From Pelodera strongyloides (Eukaryota; Nematoda; Chromadorea; Rhabditida; Rhabditidae), in NCBI GenBank assembly GCA_036852015.1, contig JAANDG010000213.1, positions 62,001 to 126,000 of the forward strand: a stretch of DNA of 64,000 nucleotides. Reading direction: 5' to 3'. Under the pieces are notes generated by a model. That model had not been told where the DNA came from, did not search any database, and saw only the letters and a program-made list of their open reading frames with translations. Shown piece after piece: positions 36,511 through 48,800 of the stretch. The number at the start of each line of letters is the position of its first letter. Positions within the stretch are counted from its first letter, which is position 1. The position numbers and the translations under genes were made by a program.

Positions 36511-37239
36511 TCCTTTGGCTATCCTTGTCAGTGGCAGCAAACATTATCCATGATTTCCCTTGTATGTCCAAACAATCGCTGACAATCCAGCTTGTTGTTT
36601 ATTTGTTTTTGCCACAAACACAACTTAAGCCACTACTTAAGTAGACTCTTGTAGCTAAGACGGCAGTCCATTGGTCATTTGGATAGTTTCTTTGATTTCT
36701 GATTGTTTTTGATTATTAAAACACTTTATTACTTGAATATACCAGACCGACACATGGAGTCGGTCGGTCTGGTATAACTTGTGCCGAGTCTCTGATTATT
36801 TAAATAAACGTGCAAATTTCATAATTGCCTTCATCCCAAATGAAAACGATCCATCCTGGCGTTTAATGTAACGGTGTTAATTGCCTCACTTTACCCAAAA
36901 CTTCAGCGAAGTAACCAGGTTGCGGAATCCATGTCTACAATCCCCCATAGCGATTCACGTTACCTGATTGCTTTTTCATTTACATACAACTTGCGCAATT
37001 GTCATGTAATTATCACCAAGCAGAGACGAGCGATACTGCTGATGATTACGAGAAAAGCACGGAGACCACCTTGTTTTGACATTGACATGTTGTCAAAAAA
37101 AATTCCGTCATTTTTATTGTGACGAAGTTGCTCTCTTGTAAGAGCGTTGCGGTTTTCATTGATAATTACCCTATTGTTCTTTTTGAGTTCATTACAGTTT
37201 TCCTATAATTAGTTGGAGCATTGAATTCTCTAGAGCGAG

Positions 37240-37325
37240 ATGGAGAGAGAGAGAGACAGAGAGAAAGGGAGAGAGAAAGGGAGAGAGAGAGGAGAGGTGA
37301 GAGAGAGTGAGAAAGAGAGAGCACG
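37240..37325 (+). repeat. GA microsatellite
   Basis: GA array. A CT array lies 160 bp further on (about 37486-37565), giving an inverted pair. Confidence 0.8.
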
Positions 37326-37485
37326 AGAGTGACAAAAGAAAATATTTTTTTGTTAATTTGCTCATTTCGCACTTGTTTCCGACCACCCTTGTCATGTAAG
37401 GAGAGAAAAAAAAGAGTAATCGTTTATTCACGTGACTATAATGCCATTGGACTCCTTTGTTGATAGGATTTGTATCTGAAGGTCG

Positions 37486-37565
37486 ATTTCTCTCTCTCTC
37501 TCTCTCTCGCTCTGTTCCTTTCTTTCACTTCTCTCTCTTCTCTCTCTCTCTCTCTCTCTATCTCT
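37486..37565 (+). repeat. CT microsatellite
   Basis: CT array with a TTCCTTTCTTTCACTT interruption. Confidence 0.8.
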
Positions 37566-38984
37566 CGTGAAGGTAAATTCAGCCGCGCTAAAATAACAGT
37601 GCAAACCTATAAAATGGCAGCCTAGACATAGGATAGGTTCTTAAACTAAATAGTCAGAGACTATTTAGCTTATGGAGCTTTTGAGAATTCAACCATATAA
37701 CAAGCTTTTCGAGCGCTGCGTCCCTGAAAACGTAACTATACAGACATGCTATAAGTGATGTGACCCCATCTCCATTTAGTTACTTTATTTAAAGTGTTTC
37801 CAATATTATAGCTATATTTAGGGACCCGCAAGTGAAAAATCATTATGAAGTTACCGATTTGATACATAGCTCATTGGATAGAGCACATTGACAATATATA
37901 GAAAAAATGTTTTCTTTTTGGAAAACTCTTCCTTACCGCTAAAGAAGGCTTAAAGTTACACTTCACCAGACAGCGTTTTTAGCTAAGAGAAGCGTACAAC
38001 ACCCCGTACAAAGGGAATAGGCCACGCCCCTTTATAAGCCGCGACAGAGAAACGTAGCCAGTGATTTGAGGCTAGCACAAGCCCAAAACTAATGCTGGAA
38101 CACATGTCAATTAATGTTAGAAATTTAGAAAACGCAAATATCTATACACCGTAAGTAACTAAGCCTTTTTAAACTGCACCATTTGACTGCTGACCTGACA
38201 GGTTACGGAATTAGGCATAAAATACACTTTTTGACTCGCTTTCCATTGAATTAAATACGTGACAAGTTAAAAACCAAACCGACAAAAAAGCCATTAAGGC
38301 ATTCACAGATAACAAATAAAAAACACAATTTGCAAAGGCAATTCGACAACAGACGACGCGTCGACGCCAACTTTACTAGAATTCACAACACAATTATATG
38401 AACAGCAGAATATCACGAAAAAAGGAATCGAAAACTGATCTGATACACAAATATATATATCAATAACAGAAAATGAACTGACACATAAACAAGTCTTACA
38501 TACGTACGTCACGAATAAAGTCAATAGTTCTGAGAGCATAAAGTAAGTGGTCAAAAAGTTGTTCGCCAATAAAGTATCGAACTAGGATACTAGGAAATCT
38601 AGAACTAAGTTATGTCACCAGCTATTCAAAAAACACAGTATACGTACACCAAGCTAACACCGAATCTGAGTAACTAAACAAGGAAGCAATTCCACAAGTT
38701 AAACTAAGAAAGCCTAATGAGTCAAAACATATCAGCTTTAACAATAGTTAACGTTAACGGCTCCAATAATGTCATGCGAAGGATTTAATAAATAAAGCGA
38801 AAACAGTAGCCATAATTCAATGTATGAGTAATTTAACGTTATGTACCTACAGAAATATTAAAGATCATTGCAATACATATAAGAAAATAAGGTCGACTAA
38901 TAATCAAAGAATATGGTTTTAGCCAACAGTTTTTGCAACGAAAAACGCTAAATTCCAATCCGATTTGGTAGAAATAATCTTATG

Positions 38985-39167
38985 TTAAAGCGAAATACTG
39001 GCCGGTTTTTGAAACGCATCGAGTACTCCCTGCTTTCCTATGCTTCATATGCAAATGAGCATAAATTTGAATAAAAAATAGACCCCAATAGTCCCCTTTT
39101 AGCATAGCTGCATAAGAATGCTGATATTTGAGATGCGTTTCAAAAACCGGCTGGTATTTCGCTTTAA
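38985..39167. mobile_element. 183-bp TTAA element, family B
   Basis: It starts TTAAAGCGAAATACTGGCCG and ends CCGGCTGGTATTTCGCTTTAA. Confidence 0.9.
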
Positions 39168-40624
39168 CAGCACATCGTGATAAGATAAAATTCAAATACT
39201 ACGTAAGAAAACTAACTTAAGTTTTATGTTCTGATCCCGGTTGCGGTCGGATCGTCTCGTCGAATGGATAAACGAAGAGTCGCAAATGCATCCTTCAATT
39301 CTCGTACAGATCCATAAAAAACAGCACTGCAGCATCAACATGCTATCTGAAAAATCAGAAGAATGATTGAGCATCAAAAACACGTAGATTTATGTAAACA
39401 GTGAAAATAAATAAACTTGTATGTCCTGCAAACAGCAAACACAATACTAGGAAACTACGAAATTGAATCAAGCGTTTTAGAAGATTACACCAGTTTTTGG
39501 GCTCAAGATACGAAAGAGGAATTAGCAAATAAGGCATTGAACAAGAAATTTACAATAAGAAAGTAGTTACAGCATATGAATCATCAAATATCAACTAAAA
39601 AGACTAACGGAAAACTCAGATTTCGGCTATCAACGAAAGTAAACGAAGGAAGGAAAAAAGTAAACGTATGAACGAAAATGCATAGTTCAAACTATTAATA
39701 AAACTATAATAATAACGCAGAAACAATAAAAAAACGTAGGCCAGAAGGAAAAAAATAGCATTTCGGTCCTCTTTTTCCACTCGACCCCGCCCCCTATAGC
39801 CAACGCAGTGAAACAAAACACGGGGGTTTCGGCGCGAGTTTCAAAATTTTTGTGAACTTAAATATGCAATAAAAAGAAAATGCACCGATGAATTTTCTTC
39901 AAATCTTCAGATAAAATCAAGAATACCATAAGGAACAACCTCAAGAAGCAGCATTCGGGCGCACCCCGTGTGCAGGCTTTTACAGGCCAAAACGTGATTT
40001 TTTAAAGTATTAAATCCGGTTTTCGTATAGAAAAATTGCACCGATGGATTTCTACCAAACTTTCAGGATACGTTCTAAGCATCGTTAAGAGCATATAGTG
40101 AAAGTTTCAAGTCGGCGCGTCGAGTTTTTCACTGAAATCCGATCTGAAAACCCCACTTATGTTTACGCGAGTTTTCTGAAAAGTATCTAGTTGAGTTTCT
40201 GATAGCCCATTTACTCTAAGTACACATTTTTGTAAAGCATTAAGAACAATAAAGACTATTTTGTTCTTAGGGTACTGTAATCCCATATGTACGCTCTCTC
40301 TTTGTTGAAGGGCGCGGCCTTTTTCCGAGAGCTTGCGGGTCCCTAGCTATATTGATGTGTTAATGTGAAACATAGTTTTCAAAAAATATTATGTGCGCTA
40401 TTCGAGAATAACAAGCTCATTTCGAAAACATACGTAATTAAAAAAATACGAAAATATCATGTATGATAAATATTTACACGTTTAAGCATTTCATAGAGCA
40501 TAGCGACGAAAAATGGGGTTTCCAATTTAATTTATTGATTTTTTTTCTAAAAAAAACAACAACTGCTGCCAGACATGGTTGAAGAGGGAATTTTTATCAT
40601 ACAAATAATCTAGAGCATAAGGGC

Positions 40625-40809
40625 TTAAAGCGCAATGACGGCCGATTTTAGAAATGCAAGACAAACAACTGCATTACCATGCATCATATGCAAATGAGCA
40701 TTACTAGAATAAAAAACGGTCCGAATCGACCCCACTTATTGTTAGCATAAATACATAGGATTACAGTTATTTGAGTTTCTTTTCAAAAACCGGCCGTTCT
40801 TGCCGCGTT
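40625..40809. mobile_element. Diverged family B-like TTAA element
   Basis: It starts TTAAAGCGCAATGACGGCCG. The right side has TTTTCAAAAACCGGCCGTTC followed by a decayed CCGCGTTTTG. Confidence 0.6.
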
Positions 40810-40964
40810 TTGTTTTGGACAACTTCATTCCCATATATTGAATGCGTATGCAAATGACGATAATTAGAAACAAATAGATCAGTAGCGCGCAGCCAGTTGC
40901 GTACACTTCCTGAGAATGCAGCGTCGAAAAAACGTTTCAGAAACCGGCTGTTATACCGCTTTAA
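40809..40964. mobile_element. AGCGGTAT-type TTAA element adjoining the previous one
   Basis: The right end CGGCTGTTATACCGCTTTAA is clear. The left end is decayed. Confidence 0.55.
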
Positions 40965-41577
40965 TGTAGACTGCTTCTGGATTTAGGGCTTTACATTTAC
41001 GTTGCAGCACGGAGCATGCACCCAGTTCAATTTCCCGTTTTCCTCTTCTAATGTTGTGAGAACTTTGGTCTTGCGCAGACAGACTTATTTTGAAGTAGCC
41101 CAAATGTTTTGACAGTCTTGATCGTATCTTGCATACATAGACATATACATGGTAGTATATTGTTTATACATAACCCCGCCCACTATTGTAGGACACTACA
41201 AATACCCGGTACTCCTTGATACAGCTAGTTCCGAGTTCCGACTGCATCTAAAAAATTCGCGTTAAATTAGCGTCGTTGTGGTTATGAGCCGACTGCATCT
41301 AAAAACTTCGCGTTGAACTGGCGTCGTTGTGGCGTGCTATTTGTGTGCCTAACAGGAGCGGCTGTGCGCCAGTTGCCTAATACATCGATTCTAGAAAATA
41401 TATTTCTTGAAATTCTATGTGTCAGCATTTATTTCCCATTTCTTTCTCTATTCTCGGCGCGTTATAGAAACAATTCCCACGCACCATGTCGCCGTGTCTC
41501 TGCTTGTTTTTTATGTTAGCCGTTTTATGAAATCTCTATTTTACTACAGTACCCCAAGTTACCGTTCCCTATTTCAG

Positions 41578-41595
41578 ACTAAATCCACCGTAATC
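41578..41595 (+). other. 5' UTR after a probable trans-splice acceptor (ARD-like gene)
   Basis: A TATTTCAG acceptor ends at 41577, and the start codon follows 18 nt later. In nematodes this layout fits spliced-leader addition, although a conventional 5' UTR intron is also possible. Confidence 0.5.
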
Positions 41596-43782
41596 ATGCA
41601 GATCTGGCATATGGAACCTTACCCGTGTGGAGATCCCCGACTTCCCCACCACGTATTCCCACCCAAGAAATTATCGCCCGATCAATTGATGCAAATCGCA
41701 TCTGTTCAGTATTATAAGGTGGTGGATCTTGTTTTATCGTAGTCTACTTCTGAGCGCGGACGATATGAATATGCCCCTTCAACAGTTTACCTGAGTTTTT
41801 ACGCCACAGTATCATGATAGATGATAGTGTTCTATGTTGCCGCCTAGCTTTTGGTTAGCTCAATAGACCTATGCGTAGCACTGTAGCACCATTGGATAAC
41901 GGCTTAGCTACACTAGGTCCTAGTTAAACTTGGTAACATGCAACCAAAGCTCTGGTTCTTTAGGTTGACCTGGAGGATACCGTCGCAATGAAGAAACGTC
42001 TGAGCCGTGTCAAGAACGAGAGAAACGTGGCGACTTCTGATGTCCTCACGGTCAACGACAGTGTGGCCGACCTCGACGACAAGGTAAATAAAATAAATCT
42101 TTTACGCCACAAGGGCGTGCACCTTTATTCAAGGGGATTCAAATTTATTCAAAGGTATATCTATCGATTGACTATTTATGGCTTCTTGCTTATTGTTAAC
42201 TAAATTCTTTGTGCAAAGGTAGTTCATCCGCATGCAAATTGTAAATTAATAAAGTATTATTACGTTGGCACGTCATTTACAATTTACATGCGTAACGTTG
42301 CGTTGAGCTACCGTTGAATAAGCTTAAAGCGAAATACCACCCCGTTTGGGGTTTTTTCACCAAAAATAGTTTGAAAAAAGTTATAAACGAAAATAAACAT
42401 AAAAACACAAACAAATAAGTGCATCTTGCACAAAAATGTTCCCAAAAAACCATTTTTTTTGCGATTTTGTATGGGTAAATTCGCTTTCAGCGATTTGCCG
42501 ATTTAATACTAGCACAGCCCTGGAAAAATCGAGGGATGGCCTTTTCAAATGATCACACACTCCGCAGCATCCAAATGACGAAATTATGACAAAAAAAATT
42601 TGAATTTGGCTAGTAAAAGTACGGTTTGAAAACGGTGGTCAACGCACGGTTGTTTACTCCGCCTCTTTTTGTATTTTTTTGTTGAGACCGACCGCTAATT
42701 CGCTTTAATTATTTTTTCGTGACCTTTCCGTTATATTACGTTACCGTTTTGTTAAACACATACCAATGTGCTACTCCAATTTGCCTATAGTGTGACAAAA
42801 GCTTGACTGATGATTTACTTGACGTCAAGTTGAAACTTCTTAAAAGTACATTTAATTGCAGCTCCTTGACTACTACGAACCTGTCACAAGAGACGAGGAC
42901 ACCGTCCTCATGGTACTCGACGGATCTTGCTATTATGATGTTGAGCATCAGGTGGATTTAATTAATTAATTAAATTATTTATTGTTGAGATCTCCCATAC
43001 CTCTTTAAAATATTTAGAAAATTTGTTTCGTGACCCCAATGTAGGCTATTTGTCAACAAACAGAAACGATGGAAAATGTAGATAAAATGCGGTGCAACAC
43101 GTGAAAACGGAGTGTTTATTGTAGACCTCTATATAAACGCCAAACCCAAGTCTCTATCTAATGAGCCTAGAGGGGGGAATTTGAAATCGATCAATTAGTG
43201 TTAAAGCGAAATACCGGCCGGTTTTTGAAACACATCGAGTTGACCACCATTCTTATGCAGATTACGCAAATGAACATAAATTAGAATAAAAAATCGAGCT
43301 AAATTCGAGTGAATTAGCCTAAATGCGTAAGAATTCAGTTGTCCACGATGCGTTTCAAAAACCGGCCGGCATTTCGCTTTAAGTAAAGGCCGCACCCGTT
43401 TCCCTTTAGTTATTTATTCTAATTTGAGGAGGACGAATGGATTCGCATTCAATGTGAAAAGGGAGATCTGATTGTAATTCCCACTGGAAGATGTCACCGT
43501 TGGACACTTACACCTAAGGTTTGTAGATCATTTTGTTCCCATTCTTGTATATCATTCCACTCCATTGAGGTATGTAGATCCTCATTCTTGTAGATCATTT
43601 CACTCCCTTGCGGTATGTAGATCATTTTGTTCTCACCGGATGTTTTTCATCAACGCAATTTCGCTTTATTTAGATTTTTCCAAAATAAAGATATGAAACC
43701 CATTTGTGAATAAATTATATTCCAGAACTTCGTCAGAGTGCAACGCTTCGTCAGCAAGAAGTCCGACATGGTGCAGGGATAA
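41596..43782 (+). CDS. Probable inactive acireductone dioxygenase-like cupin
   Basis: Exons: 41596-41718, 41964-42083, 42862-42951, 43429-43518, 43726-43782. All phases are 0, giving 159 residues. It starts [19 protein letters not shown] and ends VQG. The family is acireductone dioxygenase (methionine salvage, ADI1), whose cupin barrel binds Fe or Ni through HxH, a Glu and a distal His. Aligned on the conserved LDGS and CHRW segments, the ligand positions read Val89, Arg91 and Thr95, and only His134 is kept. Metal binding and dioxygenase activity are therefore unlikely. The same loss is known in C. elegans acireductone dioxygenase-like proteins annotated as probably inactive. The fourth exon uses a TTTGAG acceptor, because the upstream TTTAG would run into a stop. 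Intron 2 holds a 385-bp TTAA element and a SINE tail, intron 3 a 182-bp TTAA element, and intron 4 short tandem GTAGATC-type repeats. Confidence 0.9.
42099..42142 (-). mobile_element. SINE family 1 tail in ARD-like intron 2
   Basis: The reverse complement reads CCCCTTGAATAAAGGTGCAC then GCCCTTGTGGCGTAAAAG, matching the 3' end of the SINE at 29841. It starts 15 nt after the donor. Confidence 0.7.
42324..42708. mobile_element. 385-bp TTAA element, ARD-like intron 2
   Basis: It starts TTAAAGCGAAATACCACCCC and ends GACCGCTAATTCGCTTTAA. Only the outermost bases are inverted repeats, and the interior matches no other element here. Confidence 0.65.
43201..43382. mobile_element. 182-bp TTAA element, family B, ARD-like intron 3
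   Basis: Complete copy whose right end is 46 bp before the exon at 43429. It may be why the usual acceptor context has changed there, but that is speculation. Confidence 0.9.
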
Positions 43783-44124
43783 CAGGGAAAAATTACGATA
43801 TCGATTGATTTTTTTTGGTACTTTTTTTCTGTAATTCACGCGCTTTTCAACATCCTAGAGTACTATCAATAGTAATTTTGACTATAATAATCGAGCATGA
43901 AATATTTGAATTTCGCGCTCTAATTGGTACATTACAGTACTTTTCACTGCTAACTTTTGAGCGAGGGTGCATTTATAGTCGAGACGGTCGAGACGAAGAA
44001 TTATTTGGTTATTTGGTATACCAACCCCAGTGCGATTTCCGGTTGGTTTTTGAAAAATGTATTGATTATATTTGGCTACCGTAACCTTTGGTCTAGTAGT
44101 GATCCATAGTGCTTCAGTGTTCCG

Positions 44125-44253
44125 TTAAAGCGGTATGGCACATGGTTTTGTGGAACTGAATGTTTCCTTCTGTGCAGTTCCCGCACAGAAGGGCGCAGCA
44201 ATCTGCCTATAATAGGTGAGATCGTTTGAAAACCACGTGCCAATCCGCTTTAA
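44125..44253. mobile_element. 129-bp TTAA element, AGCGGTATGGCAC ends
   Basis: It starts TTAAAGCGGTATGGCACATGG and ends CCACGTGCCAATCCGCTTTAA, with GGTTTTGTGGAACTG inside. Related right ends occur at about 34650-34675 and 53700-53717. Confidence 0.7.
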
Positions 44254-44689
44254 CATTTCCTTCGACGTGGCAACTTGCATTGCTAGACAAGATAGAGATC
44301 ACGAAGAATGAGAGAGTACAGACGACGCAAGTTGTTATGCATTCTAACATTACGCTTTACATAACAAGCCATGTGTTACTAGAAAAAAAAACATTTGTTT
44401 ATTTTTTTCATTGATTGATATTTTTCATTCAGTCGATTGAGTGTATCCGTTTTTCGATTGTGATTTTCCTAAAAAAAATAGCCTAAGTGCGTAAACCCAT
44501 TGTTTATCCTTACGTCTTACAATTAATGTATATAATATCCATGTTATATAATATTCAAGAAATCAATATTTGTGCTTTTTTATGATTACAACGTGTTCAT
44601 GTATTTTCGGTCTACATAAATTTTTTGAGATTTTTTTCAATGGCATATTCCGCAAAAAAAAACACAGAAAAGCAATATACCTAACATTC

Positions 44690-45086
44690 TTAAAGGGACA
44701 GGCCCATCAAAATAAACCTATATTTACGATACGTTCATAATGACTATCAAGCATTTTTATTACAATATATACAAACTAAATTTCACCATTATTCGCCCTA
44801 GACAACTTTTTTCCAATGCGCTCCACGCATATGTATACCATAAAACTGTAGATTTCAAAGCTATATATGCAAATTTTAATCGCATTATAATTTCACGATA
44901 AATTTGCATTGACGACAAGGATATTTGCGGCTTTACGGTATACATTTGATCTGAGCGCATCGGAAAAAAGTTTCCCATGGCAAATAAATGTGAAATTTAG
45001 TTTGCATATATTGTAATAAAAATGCTTGATAGTCACTATGGACGTATCGTAAATATAGGTTTACTTTGATGGGCCTGTCCCTTTAA
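44690..45086. mobile_element. 397-bp TTAAAGGGACAGG foldback element
   Basis: It starts TTAAAGGGACAGGCCCATCA and ends TGATGGGCCTGTCCCTTTAA. Arms pair over about 130 bp each. Confidence 0.88.
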
Positions 45087-45117
45087 AACCCAAAAAATAC
45101 TGTACCTAGCCGGTTTA

Positions 45118-45638
45118 TTAAAGGAGGAGGCGCACGAGTTTTAAGTGTCCGATTCCTTTCCTTTTTTCGAAAATACATGGTAAATAATCATCAATAACAT
45201 GCACAACCAAGCACGGAAACACACTTTAAAGAAATTATTTAAATCAAAGAAAGTAATTTAATTTAAAAAAACGACCGTATTTTTTAAAAACACCAGTAGA
45301 TAGCAACTATGCACGCAGTGTGCATAACAGTAAAACAGCCGTGCCTTTCTTTTGCACTACAAAGTACACAGGCGGTCTAAGCGCACTATTTTCAGCAACA
45401 TTTTAGCAGGGTCACCCAGGGTTAGCCCGGCCATCTGCAAGAGGGCTGTTTTTGGATGTGCCTGAAAAATAACTAGAAACTACGGTACTTTTCTTATATT
45501 AATTTTTGAGATAAAATGTAAGAGTTACTTTAAAGTGTGTCTCCGCGCTTTGTTCTGCAGTTTATTGGTGATTATTTACTATATTCTTTCGATAAAAGGA
45601 AAGGAATTGAGCACTTAAAACTCGTGAGCCTCCTCCTA
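45118..45638. mobile_element. TTAAAGGAGG foldback element, second copy type
   Basis: Arms AGGAGGAGGCGCACGAGTTT and AAACTCGTGAGCCTCCTCCT, with GGAAAGGAAT and TTTTATCG further in. The left flank is TTAA and the right flank has decayed. Its ends resemble the element at 23105. Confidence 0.75.
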
Positions 45639-45826
45639 GGAGTCAAGCTCATTAAAAATCGCAAAATTAACAATCATGTAGCAATCTCTCATTGCATAGA
45701 AAAAGGGTAAATAGTATTATTATCTAGACATATTAGTATGTATGTTAGTAAATTAGTATAATAGTATATATCAGGTACAGACTAGTGATCGGTAAAGCTA
45801 CAGTTATATCTTAATTATCAAGATAA

Positions 45827-48800
45827 TTACAACTTGTCAAGGTCGTCGTAAAGCGCATTGATCAATCGAATGTACGTGCGTGCAGTGTCACCGAGACCTA
45901 CCTGAAAAGAAATAATTTATATTCAATATTCTAGTTTATAACCATGCAGCCAAAAACCCAGTGCAGGCCGGACCGTGTATTTCAGGCACGGGACCCGCGC
46001 GGAGTTCAGATCTCTTGCGAAGACGGGTCTAACCCTAACCTTAACCTTTATAATCTTGATTTTGACAAAACTGAATACTGATCTTACTGCATGGAACTCT
46101 GTCTCACTTCTATAAAATCCGAATGCTATAATTACTAAGAGTCAAAGCAGTATATAACGTGGTTCGGTTATGTTTATTGTAGACTATCCGATGCAAATTG
46201 TGTTCCGTTATGTGCCCTTTCGGCCACGTACATATATATATATTCGAAAACCACGCATCACACAACTTAGACTCACAATTAGGAGGTTACGCTTCACTCT
46301 ACCTTCAATCCATTGCTCACATACGCAAGCGTTATTTGATTTTCAATATCCATTCGCACGTTCTGACCACCCAGTCCGGCATGTCCAACCAGAGTTACGG
46401 TTCCTTTATTCTGAAATGAAAATCGTTATTTTATATTTAGGCACAGTATTATGCGCTTGTCTTAAGACAAGCAACCCGGGTTCGAACCTAGCCTCGCCCA
46501 TGTCACGTGGCAAAATAATACTGGTTCAGAATTGGCCGTTTGTGTACCTATGGCTTATGAAGTGCGACTTTACATTCAAGGTATGCTCTATTGCGTGCGT
46601 TTAAACGGTCAAACTCACAAAAATACATATGTTACAATATGCTCTAATGGGTAGATATATGCGTTCTACCCGATTACCATGTCTTACTTTCCATACTGCA
46701 GATTACCCCACCTGTTCCCTCTGAAACTTGCTCATTATCAGTCCTTGTCCACGAGGTACGGTAGCTCCGGTAACAATATCTTCCGATTCGACGCGTGGAG
46801 TGATTAGTGTCTGAAATATTCCGCGCCGTTAACTAAGAAAACATTCTTACAGTAAGAAATTTAAAACCCTTGCGGCATTTGAATCAGTACTCTATACTAT
46901 ACTCCTGTGTGGTACAGGATATTCCTAATGACGATCGAGTGCGCACATAAGAACTAGTGATTTTTTTTGTAGAATGAGGGAAAGTTCATGAATCTTTCTA
47001 TCAAAATATCGCATATACTAGTTCCACAATATACTCGCAGGCCTCATCAGAATAAGTAGGTTTACCTCAAATGTCGTTGAATTGAGTATTTTGCCTTGTC
47101 GCAGTGCTTCGAATATCTCCGCCATGGAGCGCGCGTTGCCAAAACCCAGCGCGCCACATTGTTCAATCTTGTAGAGTTCGGGGTTATTGATCGGCATATT
47201 CTAAAATGCTAAAAATAAGTGGTCCGGTTGAAGTTGAATGTTGAAGTCATCATACACTCCGGAGTCCGGAATCTTGTAAACATAAAAATTCGTGCACAAG
47301 TACATTTTTTGTATGTGTGGCACATTTTTATGGATAGAGAATCGATAGTCGATAATAACAAAGAAATAAAATGTTTAAAGCGAAATACCGGCCGGTTTTT
47401 GAAACGCATCGTATAGACCAGCATATGCAAATGAACATAAATTAGAATAAAAAATCGAGCTAAATTCGAGCAAATTATCATAAATAAGTAAGAATTCAGT
47501 TGTCCGCGATGCGTTTCAAAAACCGGCCGGTATTTCGCTTTAAAGGGATGGGCTCACTACAAAATCACCTTGTTTTTATGCTTTAGTTTGATTGTACAAA
47601 GGTAAACTTAAACAAAGAGCATAAAAAAAGTTTCTTGAATTACTCCCTAGGGAAGATATTAGGTAAAAAGGGTGAGTATTGATCTATCTTCCGATAACGT
47701 GCGTAAACAAGATAAACTAGGGAAGCTAAGAGATATGGTTGAAACACACTGTTTTTCATTGTTTTAAGTAAAATAAACGATGAAAACTACAGTTTATTTT
47801 GCTCAAAACAGTGTGTTTCAGCCATATCCTTTAGCTTCCCTAGTTTATCTTGTTTACTCACGTTATCGGAAGATAGATCAATACTCACCCTTTTTACCTA
47901 ATATCTTCCCTATGGAGTAATTGAAGAAACTTTTTTTATGCTCTTTGTTTAAGTTTACCGTTGTACAATCAAACTAAAGCATAAAAACAAGGTGATTTTG
48001 TAGTGAGCCCATCCCTTTAAAGACCAACTAGAATAACATACCACTAGATCCAGCCATGGAACATTGCGGGCAACTTTGATCAGAGGTCCTTTCGTCCACC
48101 ACTCAAACGTATAATATTATTGTGTCTTTCCTACTCTTTCCCAAAACTAGCAATAAGTAACAACGTGAAATGCCGCGTCATCGCCGCGCACAAAAAAAGG
48201 CATCGTATGTGGGTACCCGTAGCCGTAGCACATCGAGATGCACCTGCGTGTTCCCTCTTTTTATGCCCAAAGATGGCGCAGCGTTTCATTATAGTGAAGT
48301 CAGCAAGTAAATGTGTCAATACAAAAGTAATGACCTGTTTGAATATTTTTTCAATCTTGAAGTTTGATGGTTTAGTCAAAAATTCATCAATTGTGTTCCA
48401 AAGGCTAGGTTTTTGTACCCGAGCTACACGGTAGGCCTCTTCAATTGGTAAACCGATACGGAAATCAGCATCTGAAAACTTGAATAAATTAAGTGAAAAG
48501 AAAAAACGTCATTTTGAAAGACTGCATAAGAAAGCAGCATTTCTGTACACACACCAGCATACAGCCACACGCACACGCACACATAAATACACGCAAACAC
48601 GCAGACACACACACAGACACACAACTTACCCAGCTTGCCGGCAATTTCTTGCTTGAAATACAGTGCAACTCCACGGTGTTCTTTATCTGCACGCCGTACA
48701 ATTTGATCTACGAGCCATCCGTATGTAGCAGCATGGTAGCCAGTGGCAGTACCAGGAGGCCATTGGGGTTTCTGAATAAAGAAAAAAGATTATACACGTA

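Larger units (their letters stand above)
22036..41595. other. Gene-poor interval between the MAST kinase and ARD-like genes
   Basis: I recognise no exon in about 19.5 kb on either strand. Reading frames are short, AT-rich or lie in simple repeats and foldback elements. Contents are listed as separate repeat entries. The stretches 22040-22850, 26330-27400, 31000-32060, 37600-38980 and 39170-40620 contain no feature that I can name beyond short unclassified repeats. Confidence 0.6.
43783..45826. other. Interval between the convergent ARD-like and lact-like genes
   Basis: No gene is seen. It holds three TTAA elements (44125-44253, 44690-45086, 45118-45638). Both genes end toward it, so it holds two 3' regions. 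No clear polyadenylation signals were assigned. Confidence 0.55.

Noticed and set aside
46440..46540. GGTTCGAACCT with nearby stem, considered as a tRNA
   Set aside because: It has a B box only. No A box at the right distance and no acceptor stem.
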